Part shown: positions 22,954 through 34,957 of the stretch, piece by piece
Numbering within the stretch: position 1 is the first letter of the stretch
Layout of the letters: every line of letters begins with the position of its first letter
Source: Cannabis sativa
Taxonomy: Eukaryota > Streptophyta > Magnoliopsida > Rosales > Cannabaceae
Assembly: GCF_029168945.1 (NCBI RefSeq)
Contig: NC_083608.1
Span: forward strand, 14,526,136-14,590,135
Direction of reading: 5' to 3'
Length of the DNA stretch: 64,000 nucleotides
Notes under the pieces: model-generated
Told to the model about the DNA's origin: nothing
Seen by the model: the letters and a program-made list of their open reading frames with translations, nothing else
The model's database searches: none
Made by a program: the position numbers and the translations under genes

Positions 22954-25932
22954 GAGTAATATATTGATACATAAATTTATAGAATAATATATATAGTCTA
23001 CATAACCCTTAAAAGGTTACATATTTGACATTTAGAAGAGTTTATAAGACTGTTTAATTTATACAAGAAAATAGTTGCACGCATAGTTAGTTCAATATTT
23101 GAAGCTTATACCAACACTGTAAACATTTTTTACATTTTTAAAAATTTACTAAACAATATCATAAAAAAAAATTCTTAGATATATAGGGGTACGTATATTA
23201 TTATGTGTTTTTCTAAATTTATATATATACACATCAAAATATACTCCATGTTATTTTAGAAAGTAATTTGCGGCATATATAAATACTTAAATTTAATTCT
23301 CAGTTGCAAATAAATACTTAAGTTTAATTTTTTTTTTTTTGTAATAATACTTAGGTTATAATTTTGGAACTTCTGTAGGTATCTGGTTAAATAAATTGCT
23401 ACGTGTCCCTAATTGGTCCAAGTCATTAAATTTTTATTATTTAAACAAATTAGTTCAAATATACTAATAAAAAAATGACACGTGGATATAATGGCTTAAC
23501 ATATAACGGTTAGGTACCTACAGAGTTTCAGAAATATAATAGGTATTATTACCGCTAAAAATTAAACGTAGATATTTATAATTTGCAACTGAGAGTTAGA
23601 CCTAAATATTTATGTCGCAAATTACTCTATTTTAGTTGTAAACATACTTTTCAGTCATCTAATTAATAAGACGCGCGATATTCAGAGTTTAAAAAAAGAT
23701 AAATTTTGAAAAATATCAGTAGTGTCTAATACTTCTTAAAATGTCATGTATTGACACAATTAAATATTAAGTCTTATGTAATATAATATAATATCTTTAT
23801 GAAATATCACTAACAAATTGGCAAGGCATCATTTCTAGGTGGTGTTTTTGTCTAATAATAATACTCTTTAAAAAATATTATGATTTTTTAATAATGTTTT
23901 GGTACCTGAAGAGTGTTCCAAAAGGCAACACATAAATTAGCAGCTGCCAGTAAAAGGCCACCAAGAAGCCAATACTGTGGATTATTTGTGGAAAAGATTA
24001 AAAATTTCTTGGCTGCAGAGAGCATAGGTAGATGGAGAGATGATGAAGAGTTTTTAATAAGTGGACCCTTGTACAATTCCACCATTGTTGCTCCAACCAA
24101 TGATACTATTGTACCACATACTTTTGTTTGGAAGCTCCTACTTCTCCAATCTACTTTTGTTGTTCTGTATAATAATATTAATTAAATCACATAAATATAC
24201 TATGTAAATAAATGACCTCATTGATTATAACAAAAACTAACTTTGATATATATATTTAATCTAGTTTATTATTTAATTGGGGAAAAATATAAATATATAC
24301 CTGAGGAGTATAGAGAGTAAGAAAGACAAAGATGGAAAGGTGAGACCCATGGCACAAACAACAATTGGAGAACTGTAAGATAGGCCCAAAAATGCCAGGT
24401 TTTGAGGTATAGTGATCCTACAAATTAACAAAACACACACACACAAAAAATATTAGTGTAATATATAATATTTGGAAAATATATTTATATTTACTTGAAA
24501 TTAAGTATTGTGTGTTAAAAAAAATAAGAATGGTTATATGTGATATATGTTGAAAAAACAAATTAACAAAACAACAAAAATATCATTAGCTAGGTCGTAA
24601 ACGACAAAAAGAAAAGAAGGAAAAAAAAAAACCAATAATTAAAAGAAAATCTTATTGTTTGAATAATTGATTCACCTTTGTGTGTGATTATGTAAATATT
24701 AATTTAATAATTATTATTTTTTTAAAGAAAATGGAGATATATAAATTAATAAAACAAAGTCTATTTACATATATAATTATATACAGGGCCGGCCCTGAAA
24801 ATATATGGGCCCAAGACGAATTAAATTTTGGGGCCCTCAAAAATATATAAAAAAAAAATTAAAAGAAGAGTGTCATAGGATTTGAACTCATGACCTTGGA
24901 CTTTATGCCATCCACCTCAACCAACTAAGCTATAAATATTTATTGCTTATAATACACTTAAATTTTACTTAAATAAAAGCCTAATAATTTTTTTTATTTT
25001 TTTATTTCGGGCCCCTGGAAAGTGTGGGCCCTAGGCACGGGCCTAGCCCGCCTATGCCTAGGGCCGGCCCTGATTATATAGCAGAATTAATAAGAATGAA
25101 ATCCTAATAGCACATTTACGGGGCATTATACTTACCGTTACTATGAAATGACGTCATATAAATAACAATGTGTATTAATCTTAATTAACTCGTGTGGTCC
25201 CTTCCTAATAATATAAATAACTAATTTTATACATGTGTATTATAAGATTGTGAAATTGAAATTTAAATATGTATCTAACATTACTTATATAAATATTAAG
25301 GTTGGTTAATATTGATCTAAATTGTTAGTAAAATATATATACATATAAAAAAGGGAAAATATCTATTTAACTTTAATTTTACACCTAGATCTAGATGTAA
25401 TATTTTATTTTGATACGTTTTTGTCCTCATTTATAAGAAAAAAAAAAAGCATAAATCTATCGATGGTGATTAATTTACTCAGCTAAATATAAAAATCATT
25501 AATCGATGGCATGGGTCCAAAGGTTCACGATATCACTTGATATAAATATACCAGAATATTCATAAGTAATTAAGATCTTAATGGAATCCAATCCACTAGA
25601 CTATAGCAAATATATATTACTGGAATAATAATCACATGTATTATGTATATTCTCTATCTAATTATGCCACTATTCCATGAACGGGGCCGCCAAAGAATAA
25701 TAAAACAAAGTGTTCTACTCAAATTGATCAAAAAAAAGCTCTATATAATTATGTATTAACGTCAATTTAATTTGTACAGGTTAATTTATTTTCATCATCA
25801 CATTATTTCACGTTTAATTTCCTCCCATTAATTATATTACTATGCTAGCTGATTTTCAGTTCATGATGATTTATAGTGCATGCATGAAATCTAGCTAGCT
25901 AGAGAGCTAGCTAGCTTACGTGCATGAATACA

Positions 25933-25966
<34 letters not shown>

Positions 25967-26099
25967 CTAACCCTGTTAATCCGAGAAGGAAGATTCTCAG
26001 AAAGAAGTTTAAGTTGAATATTGGCTCTTCATCAGTTCTGCACAAAATTATTAACAAACAATTAACAATAATACATGAATAATATATAAAACAATTACA

Positions 26100-26134
<35 letters not shown>

Positions 26135-26390
26135 TAATAAGAGGTAATACGTACTTGTCGTTGCGATGGTAAAAGAAAGAAAAAGGTAAGAGGAAAATAG
26201 AAGAAAGAGCATGTGTGTAAACCACAAAAACGAATGGACTCATCCCATTAGTGATAACTGTCTTAGCCCAAATGGTTAAGATGATAGTGCAACCCTCCAT
26301 TGTCACCATTGCTCCAAATGGTATACATTCCAACAACTTTTTAATAAAATTATTACCACCTTTAATATTCCCCAACACCACCATCTTCAA
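22098..26390 (-). CDS. WAT1-related protein (plant DMT/EamA transporter), seven exons, intact
   Basis: Exons on the minus strand: 26390-26155, 26037-25972, 24417-24301, 24164-23906, 22842-22678, 22562-22411, 22308-22098. All introns are GT-AG and phases agree, giving 1206 coding bases and 401 residues. WAT1-related (nodulin MtN21-like) proteins are ten-helix membrane transporters; Arabidopsis WAT1 is a vacuolar auxin exporter, while others move amino acids or unknown solutes. Family landmarks are NLAFLGLSYSSP in exon 3, EamA segments with VKQYPQVMKVASFYS in exon 5, MKGPLYVPMFKPFG in exon 6 and GSVIGTAIVGMGYFTVMWGQ at the exon 6/7 join. The hydrophilic acidic tail (VDDDDENY then KTPLLKP) is cytosolic in family models. 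Substrate cannot be told. Introns are long and hold two MITEs and TA/ATT runs, yet the coding sequence has no defect. Confidence 0.93.
23261..23627. mobile_element. MITE in WAT1 intron 4, same family as 12931-13268
   Basis: The ends AAGTAATTTGCGGC and GCAAATTACTC are inverted, and long imperfect inverted arms share blocks with the F-box intron MITE (for example ATTATTACCGCTAAAAATTA). Flanks TATTTTAGA (23252-23260) and TATTTTAGT (23628-23636) agree at 8 of 9, again a Mutator-like target size. Confidence 0.82.
24784..25072. mobile_element. hAT-type MITE in WAT1 intron 2, perfect 8-bp target duplication
   Basis: The element starts CAGGGCCGGCCCTG and ends AGGGCCGGCCCTG, each end itself a palindrome. 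It is flanked by ATTATATA on both sides (24776-24783 and 25073-25080), the 8-bp duplication of hAT transposons. Inner subterminal parts are also inverted (GGGGCCCTC/GGGCCC strings). It codes for nothing but contains a tRNA-like segment. Confidence 0.88.
24879..24932 (-). other. tRNA-like segment with RNA polymerase III A and B boxes inside the hAT MITE
   Basis: On the minus strand TAGCTTAGTTGG (24932-24921) fits the A-box consensus and GTTCAAATC (24887-24879) fits the B-box. Their starts are 45 bases apart, the spacing in a tRNA without a long variable arm. The acceptor and anticodon arms do not fold well, so it is not called a tRNA gene. It looks like the head of a tRNA-derived SINE or a captured tRNA. 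Confidence 0.6.
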
Positions 26391-26470
26391 TAATAATATA
26401 TATATATATATAATCTTATATATTCAGAAAATAGAGAGAATGATATTGTAATAAGTGGAGTTTCTGATCT

Positions 26471-26553
26471 AGATTTATATAACTCTCTCTATTGATTTTA
26501 TTTTTTTGTGTCTTAAAGTTTATGTGTCAAACTTATTCCCTTTTATATAAATG
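26471..26553 (-). promoter_or_regulatory. Candidate core promoter of the WAT1-related gene
   Basis: On the minus strand two TATA-like sequences lie upstream of the start codon: TTATATAAATC at about 26482-26472 (roughly 85 bases upstream) and TTTATATAAAAGGG further up (about 26550-26538). Which one is used cannot be told. Upstream, at about 26632-26671, a TTTTTGAG unit is repeated several times. Confidence 0.4.
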
Positions 26554-26984
26554 GGTAAAGGTAGGTGAAGCTAGGAAACGTTGGTTTATGAGTACCAAAA
26601 GGGCAACCCTTCGTTATATGGGGAAGCTATTTTTTGATTTTTGAGTTTTGAGTTTTTGAGTTTTTGAGTGGATGTGGCTACTTGGATTCAACCTCTCCAT
26701 CTATATAAAACAATTATATCTATTACTATGCACAAGCCTATGTAGCTATGACGTTTTCATTTTAATAATTAATAATCAGATTCTTCTGTTTCTTTTATAA
26801 TATATGCATGCCAATGCCATTAGGTAGAGAATTTGTTATTTGCTATAAATCAGTGTAGTACTACCAGTCCAACACCATAATAATAAGGCGGCAATAGTAT
26901 TAGTACTAATTAGTTGTTTTCTATAATAATTTACTGATTAAAATGTATGAAACCCCATGATTATACAATTATTATAGGAACACC

Positions 26985-27467
26985 TGTTAGACTTTTTATT
27001 TGGGCTTACATTAAATTTTATTGGTTTTATTAAAACTTGGGTTGATTGGATAGTTCTTTGCTGTGTTAGCCCATGTTGTTGGTGATCAATTGTTAATGGG
27101 CTTAGCATCTGTGAGTAAAGTCTAGGTGAAGCAGAAGTGTGGGCTTTTCTAGTTGACTGAAGCCTTTGATGAGCGAGCCCGGCCAACTAGGGTTTTGTAG
27201 CTAAGTCCCCTCCCTAACTCTATAAATACATATTGTCTCATCACAATTGTATACCTTTTGATAATCAGAGAAAATAAACTGCTTCTGATTTAGAGATCTA
27301 GGGAGGAAGACTTAGTTGATAGTATTGCACTATCAAATTGGAGTAACTGCTGTGGATCAATCAGAGATAATTGCTATGGATCAATCAGGTACACATACCT
27401 AATTATTATATCTTATTATTGTGTTCTATGTTATATACAAATAGATCTTGGGTTAATTGTTAATTTA
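26985..27467 (+). repeat. 5' LTR of the copia element (lacks its last bases)
   Basis: It matches the 3' LTR from TGTTAGAC up to TTGTTAATTTA, then diverges: the terminal TCTAACA seen in the 3' LTR is missing. The promoter-like CTATAAATA lies at 27220-27228. An ATG (27376-27378) followed by GATCAATCAG and GTACACA lies inside the LTR and can act as a short first exon. Confidence 0.92.
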
Positions 27468-28380
27468 ATTTTTGAATTTTTTCAGTCTCCTTTTCTGTGA
27501 ACAACAATAATGCTTCCATCCATATTTTGAATGCTTCCAACTACAAGACATGGAAACGAGATGTGGAATTTACTTTAGGCATAATGGATTTGGACTTGTG
27601 CCTACGAGAAGAAAAACCTGTCGATCTTGCGACTCCGGTACCGCCGAGAGAACTCATCATGCACAATGGGAAAAGTCAAGTCGTCTTAGTCTTCTTACTA
27701 TGAAAAGATCCATTCACGAACATCTATTGAGTGGTTTGCCGGAGACTACAAATGCCAAAGAGTTTTTCAATGCTTGTAGAAAAATTATACGACAACGGTG
27801 AAAACGGCGAAGAAATTTGGACATCTTATGGATGAAATGACAACCATTAAGTATGATGAATTAAAAGGAGTGCGAGATTTTATTCTGAAATTGGTGAATA
27901 TTCAGTCCAAGTTGAAAGATCATAATATTCCTCTTCCTGACTCTTTCATTATTCATCGAGCTCTTCATGCTCTTCCTGCCTCTTTCAGCCTTATCAAGAC
28001 AGCCTACAACACTTACAATCAAACATGGACTATCAGCGATCTAATTTCTCAGTGTGTAGCTGAAGAAAGCAAGCTTAAAAGGGAGAAGAATGAATCTGCT
28101 AACTATGTTTCTCACCTCAAGCCCAACAAAGGAAAAGGAAAATTCAAGAATAAAAATGATGGTGCTACTAAACAGAATGGTAATGGTAAGGAGCATAAGA
28201 ATAAACAGAAGAATAACAACAGAAAGTCCAAATACTCTAACGTAAAGTGTTACTTTTGTGAAAAATTGGGGCATCGGAGAACAGACTGTCACAAATTTAA
28301 GACTTGGTTAGAAAAGAAGCAAGCACAATCAGGTAATCCATTGGCATGTGTTTGTTTTGAATCTAATCTAGTTGATGTTC
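27376..28380 (+). pseudogene. copia gag (UBN2 type) with CCHC zinc knuckle, frameshifted
   Basis: Gag forms the virus-like particle of the retrotransposon. A 13-base exon in the LTR (27376-27388) could be joined by a GT-AG intron (27389-27485) in frame to the main gag part starting LNASNYKTWKRDVEFTL. Frame changes occur near 27690 and 27800. The nucleic-acid-binding knuckle C-x2-C-x4-H-x4-C (CYFCEKLGHRRTDC) lies at about 28247-28290 after a Lys/Asn-rich tract. It then runs into the protease region. Confidence 0.85.
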
Positions 28381-31300
28381 CTATTGATTCTTGGTGGTTA
28401 GACGGTGGTGCTCTTGTTCATGTTTCGCTTCCTTACGGGGGCTAAGGGATCTCAGGAAGCCAAGTGAGAGGGAGTCCAAGCTTAAAGTGGGCAATGATGT
28501 TGGAGTTGACGTTATCTATGTTGGAACATTTATTCTTGAATTACAGTCTCGTGATAAGATTATTCTGAACAATATTTTTTATGTTCCTACTTTTAAAAGG
28601 AATTTAGTTTCGCTTCCGCTTTTGGTTAAACAAGGATATTCTTTTCATTTTGCAAATGATAATGTTGACATTATGCTTGACTCTCGAATTATTGGAAATT
28701 GCTTTTATTCTGATGGTCTTTACAAGTTGTCATTGGCTCCTTTAGATTCCTCTTTTAATGTTGTGAATACGTGGGTAAAAGACCTCATATTAAGGAAACA
28801 TCCTTATTGTTATGGCACAAAAGATTGGGTCATATTTCCGGAGAAAGGGTTGATCGTTTAATTAAATACGAAATACTTCCTCCTCTTGATGCTTCGATTG
28901 GGATACTTGTGTTGATTGTACTCGTGGAAAATTGACTAAAACAAGAAAGAACGCAAATCGCGATCAATCTTTATTGGAAATTATCCACACAGACATCAGT
29001 GGTCCTTATTCCACCACGTTGTGCATAAATAAGTATTTTATCACTTTTATCGATGATTTTTCTCGTTATGGATTCACCTATTTAATTAAAGAAAAATCTG
29101 ACGCCCTTGATAAACTCAAAATTTTTCGAAATGAGGTTGAGAAACAATTAGGAAGAGTCATCAAAGTTGTTCATTCTGATCGTGGAGGAGAATACTATGG
29201 TCGTTATACAGAATCTGGACAACACATGGGGCTTTTTGCTGAGTACTTACAAGAAAATGGTATAGTTGCTCAATACACTATGCACAGTTCACACGAGCAA
29301 AATGGCGTTCTTTGAAAGGAGAAATCGCACTCTCATGGATATGGTTAGAAGTATGATGAGTAGAACAAATCTTCCCGAGTTTTTATGGGGTGAAGCACTT
29401 ATGATTTGCAACTTATATTTTAAATCGTGTTCCCGGTAAATCTGTTCCCAAGACCCCTTTTGAGTTATGGGTAGGCGGAAGCCTAGTCTTAATCATCTTC
29501 GAGTATGGGGTTGTCCAGCTGAAGTAAAGATTTATGATCCTAATTTGAAAAAGTTAGATCCGAGAACAAATCGCTGTTATTTCATTGGTTATCCAATGCG
29601 CTCAAAAGGCTATCGCTTTTACTGTCCCACTCGTGGTACGCGAATTGTTGAATCTCAGACTGCTAAATTTCTGGAATTTGATGTTGCTGAGAAAATTCCT
29701 TCAACATCTCTTGAAATGGGGGAGTCCTCTAAAGGAATTTGTATTCCTATATCATTTTCAAGAGATGATAATAGTAGTCTCCATCCTACTCCAGTTGGTA
29801 ATGCTCCCATTGTTGATGAATACATTGCTCCCGATATCGAAGATGATGAAGGTCCTATTATTGATGAAGGGCCTATTAATGATGAAGCTCCTATTGTTAA
29901 TGAGAATCCTGTTATTGAAGAAATTCCAGTTGTGGAAGATGTTATTCAAAACAATGATCAACAAAGAGAAGTCATTCCAGAAGTACCTCCTCTAAGAAGA
30001 TCTCAGAGACAAAAGAAGTCAACAAAGTGTCATGATAATTTTGTTTATCTTGGAGAAGGAGAATATGATATTGATCATTTTGTGGATCCTGTCACTTTTA
30101 GTGAAGCACTTAATAGTCCACAATCTTCAAAATGGTTAGCAACTACGGATGATGAGATCGACTCCATGAAGAAAAATGGTGTATGGGAGCTAGTTTTATT
30201 ACCTGATGGTTTTAAACCAATAGGTTGTAAGTGGATTTTAAAGGCTAAAAGGGATAAAAAGGGATGATTGAAAGGTTTAAAGCGCGTTTAGTGGCTAAAG
30301 GCTTTACTCAAAGAGAAGGTATTGATTACACTGAAATTTTCTCACCTGTTTCCACTAAAGATTCATTCAGAATTATTATGGCTTTAGTTGCGCATTTTGA
30401 TTTAGAGTTGCATCAAATGGATGTTAAAACTGCTTTTCTGAATGGAGAATTGAATGAGGAAGTATATATGTCTCAACCTGAAGGCTACAAGGAGAAAGGA
30501 AAAGAACACTTAGTTTGCAAGTTGAAACGATCGATTTATGGTCTCAAACAGGCATCTCGCCAGTGGTACTTGAAGTTTGACAAGGTTGTGACATCGTTTG
30601 GTTTCGTAGAGAACAAGTTTGATCAGTGTATTTATATGAAGATCAGTGGGAGTCGTTATATTTTTCTTGTTCTTTACGTAGATGACATTTTACTTGCCAG
30701 CAGTGATTTGTCACTACTAAATGAGACCAAAAATTTTCTGTCTTCCAATTTTGATATGAAAGATCTTGGAGAGGCATCCTATGTTTTGGGGATTGAGATC
30801 CATCGTGACAGGAATCGAAAAGTTCTTGGCTTATCTCAAGAAGCTTACATTACTCGTGTGCTCAAAAGGTTCAACATGGATTTGTGTAAAGCTGGTTCGT
30901 TCCTATTACGAAAGGGGACAAGTTCACTAAGCGGCAATGTCCTAAGAACGACTTGGACAGAGGAGCAATGAAGAACATCCCTTATGCAAGTGTAGTAGGG
31001 AGTTTGATGTATGCTCGGGTTTGCACTCGACACGACATAGCTTTCGTAGTCAATGTTCTTGGGAGATATTTATCGATCTGGTCTTGATCATTGGGTTGCG
31101 GCCAAGAAAGTTTTGAGATATTTGCAAAGAACGAAGAGTTTTATGCTTGTGTATAAGCATGTTGACAATCTTCGAGTTGTTGGTTATTCGAGATTCGGAT
31201 TTTGGTGGTTGTGTAGATGATTTAAAGTCAACTTCGGCTATATTTTCACCTTGGCGAGTCTGCTATTTCTTGGAAGAGTATCAAACAGACTTTGATCACA

Positions 31301-31640
31301 TCATCTACTATGTATGTTGAGTTTGTTGCATGTTATGGGGCATCTTTGCAAGCTTTGTGGCTGAAGAATTTTATTTCGGAGATACGAGTGGTTGATTCTA
31401 TTTCCACACCTATGCTAATCTATTGTGATAATGATGCTGCTGTTTTCTTTTCAAAGAATAACAAGATTAGTAGTGCTTCTAAACATATGGAAATAAAGTA
31501 TCTCAGCATCGAGAGACTTGGTCAAGAAAGGAGACATTGTTATTGAAAATTGCAAGACCGAGTCGATGTTAGGCGATCCTCTAACCAAAGGGTTAAGTGC
31601 CGTCTTGTTTAATAAACATGTTGTTAATATGGGCATTTTA
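28381..31640 (+). pseudogene. copia pol: protease, integrase, reverse transcriptase, RNase H, multiply frameshifted
   Basis: The protease site reads DSWWLDGGA, where the usual Ser/Thr of D-S/T-G is Gly, so it is probably dead. The GAG-pre-integrase region (about 28700-28930) is split across frames. Integrase keeps its Asp, Asp and Glu in HTDISGPY, HSDRGGEY and HEQNGV. An acidic linker rich in PI(V/I)xE units (about 29805-29945) follows. Reverse transcriptase begins near 30100 and contains MDVKTAFLNGEL, SIYGLKQASRQWY and the active-site YVDDI (about 30679-30693). RNase H shows IYCDNDAAVFFSKN (about 31421-31462). Frame changes lie near 28440, 28860, 29313, 29420, 30265, 30970 and 31220, so no full polyprotein is made. 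Confidence 0.93.
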
Positions 31641-32316
31641 GAATCTTTTGATCTTTTGGGTTAGTGGGAGTTTTGTTTTCTGTTTGTTTTTAGAAATTAT
31701 TATTTATAATTTTCTGAATAAAGTTATGAACTACATTTTATGTTTCAATATTTTTTATTATTGAATGGATATGTTTTCAATTATGTTTTGTTATATTCTC
31801 GAGAATGATTGAATTGAAAGCATGTGGTTCATATTGTTGTGATCATTGTCTTTTAAATTTATTTGCTTATTGACAATGATATGTTGTTGGCTTAATTATT
31901 TAAGCAAGTTTAGTGACAACTTACTTATTTTAAGTGGTGTATGTTTAATTTCACTGGCTTATTTATTAAGCATCACGGTATCAGTAAAATTGAGGACTGA
32001 TAAGGATATTATGTTATTTTAAATTGATCACATGTTGAACATAATTCCTTACCACACTACTAGACTTATTGACCATGTCGATTTAATACTTTGGTATTTG
32101 TGATTATGAATGTCTTTTGTTGAGCTAAAAACAATATGACTGTCATAGTTCATTATCAAAGGTTAAATTGGACCGGTATGTTGAGATGCTTTATCGAGAG
32201 AACTATCGGTTTTTAAAGTGGCCACAAATGTTTTCCTGTTGTTCAACCCATGAGTCGTTTTCAAACAAAATTATTTTGATATATAATATATATATGTATT
32301 AAAATCAATGTAGCCC

Positions 32317-32327
32317 AAGTGGGAGAA
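32317..32327 (+). other. Polypurine tract of the copia element
   Basis: AAGTGGGAGAA lies immediately before the 3' LTR, the standard copia plus-strand primer site. The 31640-32316 stretch before it is non-coding 3' leader DNA. Confidence 0.85.
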
Positions 32328-32816
32328 TGTTAGACTTTTTATTTGGGCTTACATTAAATTTTATTGGTTTTATTAAAACTTGGGTTGATTGGATAGTTCT
32401 TTGCTGTGTTAGCCCATGTTGTTGGTGATCAATTGTTAATGGGCTTAGCATCTGTGAGTAAAGTCTAGGTGAAGCAGAAGTGTGTGCTTTTCTAGTTGAC
32501 TGAAGCCTTTGATGAGCAGGCCCAGCCCAACTAGGGTTTTGTAGCTAAGTCCCCTCCCTAACTCTATAAATACATATTGTCTCATCACAATTGTATACCT
32601 TTTGATAATCAGAGAAAATAAGCGCTTCGATTTAGAGATCTAGGGAGGAAGACTTAGTTGATAGTATTGCACTATCAAATTGGAGTAACTGCTGTGGATC
32701 AATCAGAGATAATTGCTATGGATCAATCAGGTACACATACCTAATTATTATATCTTATTATTGTGTTCTATGTTATATACAAATAGATCTTGGGTTAATT
32801 GTTAATTTATCTAACA
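32328..32816 (+). repeat. 3' LTR of the copia element
   Basis: 489 bases from TGTTAGAC to TCTAACA, followed by the target duplication ACACC. It carries the same TATA box (CTATAAATA, about 32562-32570) and the same ATG plus GTACACA donor as the 5' LTR. Confidence 0.95.
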
Positions 32817-32821
32817 ACACC

Positions 32822-34957
32822 TACTATTTGGGGGCCAAAGTACAAAAAAAAAAAATAGGAGTAATTTTAATTACAAATTTTGAAAGAAAACCCATGAAAA
32901 TTATAAAAATCACACTCTATATATAATTTCATTATAAATCAAAAATTTGAGAGGTGCCAAAGTCCTAATTAACCATGTCTTGTCATCTTACTATTAGTTA
33001 ACTATTATTTTTTATATCACTTATGATTAATTAAAGAGATTTTTAATTATTATACTTCAAAATATATATTTTCTTTTTACATTTTTACAAAAATTCACAG
33101 TACAATCAACAGAAAATTTAAATTGCTATTAAAATTTGCGTAGCAACCCACATAGTAGGGGTGGCAATTCGTGATTGTAGATCGTACATGTTTGTATCAT
33201 ATGTTGAGACCTATATATATCAGGTTTATGCTCGACTCAAGCACGATCTATTTAATAATTGTATCAAAAAAATGAAACCCAAACACGACCCATGACTTAA
33301 CACGATCCGTATAATCCGTTTATAAACATATTTTGTTTAAACATATATGTCAACTAATAACACGTTTATGAAGTATTCAACACGTACATTTATAATTCAT
33401 TTATGGTATATGGTAATTAAAGTATACTAAAATAACTTTAAATAGGTTATTAACAAAGTTAATTTCGTGTTAGCTGTGTCAATCTGAACATGACCCGTTT
33501 ATTAAACGGGTTAGACGAGTCAATCCGAACACGACTTGAACCCATTTAATACAAATTCAAACTCGCTAATTCTCGTGCAGGTTTCGAGTCGTGTTATCGT
33601 GTCTGACACATTTAACCGGCCCACACAAAAATCACCGAAATAACTCAAACTATAAATTAAAAAAAAAAAGTTAAAAGATAATATTTAAAATAATTCCCCT
33701 TAATTAAAATATACAAAACTCCATACTAAATTACATCAATAATAATAACGTATAAAACATTTTTTAAAATGATTTAATAACTCTCATTCGATATATAAAA
33801 GATTAAAAAATTTGCAATGCGGTTTGTTTTTTGTATGAGAAATAATGAATAAGTGCGCGTGCTTTCATGTCATTCGTCTCTTTGTTATATAATAATTGTG
33901 ATTTTATTAAACTAAGCTTAATTAGGTTTAATTAGTGTATATTTTAGTATAATAGCTAGTCATTAACTTTGTCTTTAGTTTGAGATTAATTTTTTTTCCT
34001 ACGCAACACGCACAGTTTTCTACTTATTATTATTTTCCTAAACCAAAATGATTGTTGAAGCTAGCATTAATGTGGTCCACCAATTCCTTGGGTTGAATCA
34101 AAAAATATAATTATAATTGGATTCTAATATTAATGTGTGTGGTTCTCTTGTTAACTCATCAAGTCTCATATAAAAATAATGGGGTCCATTTTCTTGCTTA
34201 GCTACACCCTTGTTTAAAGTTTGGTGGGTCAGATTAAGATCAAATTCTCTTCTCTTCTCACCTTAAAACACCCATTAACTTAATTTAATCTTTGTTTAAA
34301 GAGAAAATAATATATTTTTTTTTTTTTGTAGTATAATTAAAATTAGTTGATGGCTTACGTAGGTACGTAAGAGATTGTGGATCTTGAAACTGTTGATGAG
34401 GCTGATGTAATAACCATATATAAATAAAGACGTAGTGTTAATTTAACAGCAGCTATATATAGTTTTTCATCTCAAATTATACTATTAATAATCTCCAAAG
34501 ATTAATGGTGTTGTTATATATTATTATAACTTTGGTAAGATTACTATTTGTACTTTAATTGATTTGACTATATTACACAATTAATGGTCAGGAGATATTT
34601 TTCAATGAACTTCTGAAATTGGAATGCTGTGAATTTATAATTGTTTTATTTAATTATTATGCGATAGCACAAATTAATAATTTTAGGACTCGTTTGGAAT
34701 GTAAGTCGTATTATATTATATCATATTATATTATATTGAATTGTATTTTATGTATTATTTTTATGTAAAACTATATGTGGTATTAACTTTTATGGACACC
34801 TAAATATATAATATTTTATAATAAAATTTAACATAGTATTATATAAAAATATGATATATAATCCAATTCAATATAATACAATACGACCTAATACAACATT
34901 CTAAATGAACCAGATTGAAGTATTATTTAACAATGTTATAATTTCTTTTAATATATA
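32822..34957. other. AT-rich intergenic DNA with a CGTGT/ACACG-rich dispersed repeat
   Basis: From about 33155 (GGGGTGGCAATTCGTG) to 33620 the sequence is full of ACACGAC, CGTGT and AACGGGTTA phrases, a style common to a widespread plant DNA-transposon family. No matching opposite terminus was found, so it is called a fragment. The rest has no recognised gene. Confidence 0.45.

Larger units (their letters stand above)
26985..32816 (+). mobile_element. Ty1/copia LTR retrotransposon with 5-bp target duplication
   Basis: Similar LTRs (26985-27467 and 32328-32816) flank a broken gag-pol region whose order is gag, protease, integrase, reverse transcriptase, RNase H, the copia order. The sequence ACACC lies on both sides (26980-26984 and 32817-32821). 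The LTRs begin TGTTAG and the right one ends CTAACA. The LTRs differ at only a scattering of positions, so the insertion is fairly young, but the coding region has many frameshifts. No primer-binding site is visible. Confidence 0.95.

Noticed and set aside
24879..24932. A tRNA gene call for the A/B-box segment
   Set aside because: The boxes and spacing fit, but acceptor and anticodon stems do not pair well and it sits inside a hAT MITE; kept only as a tRNA-like segment.
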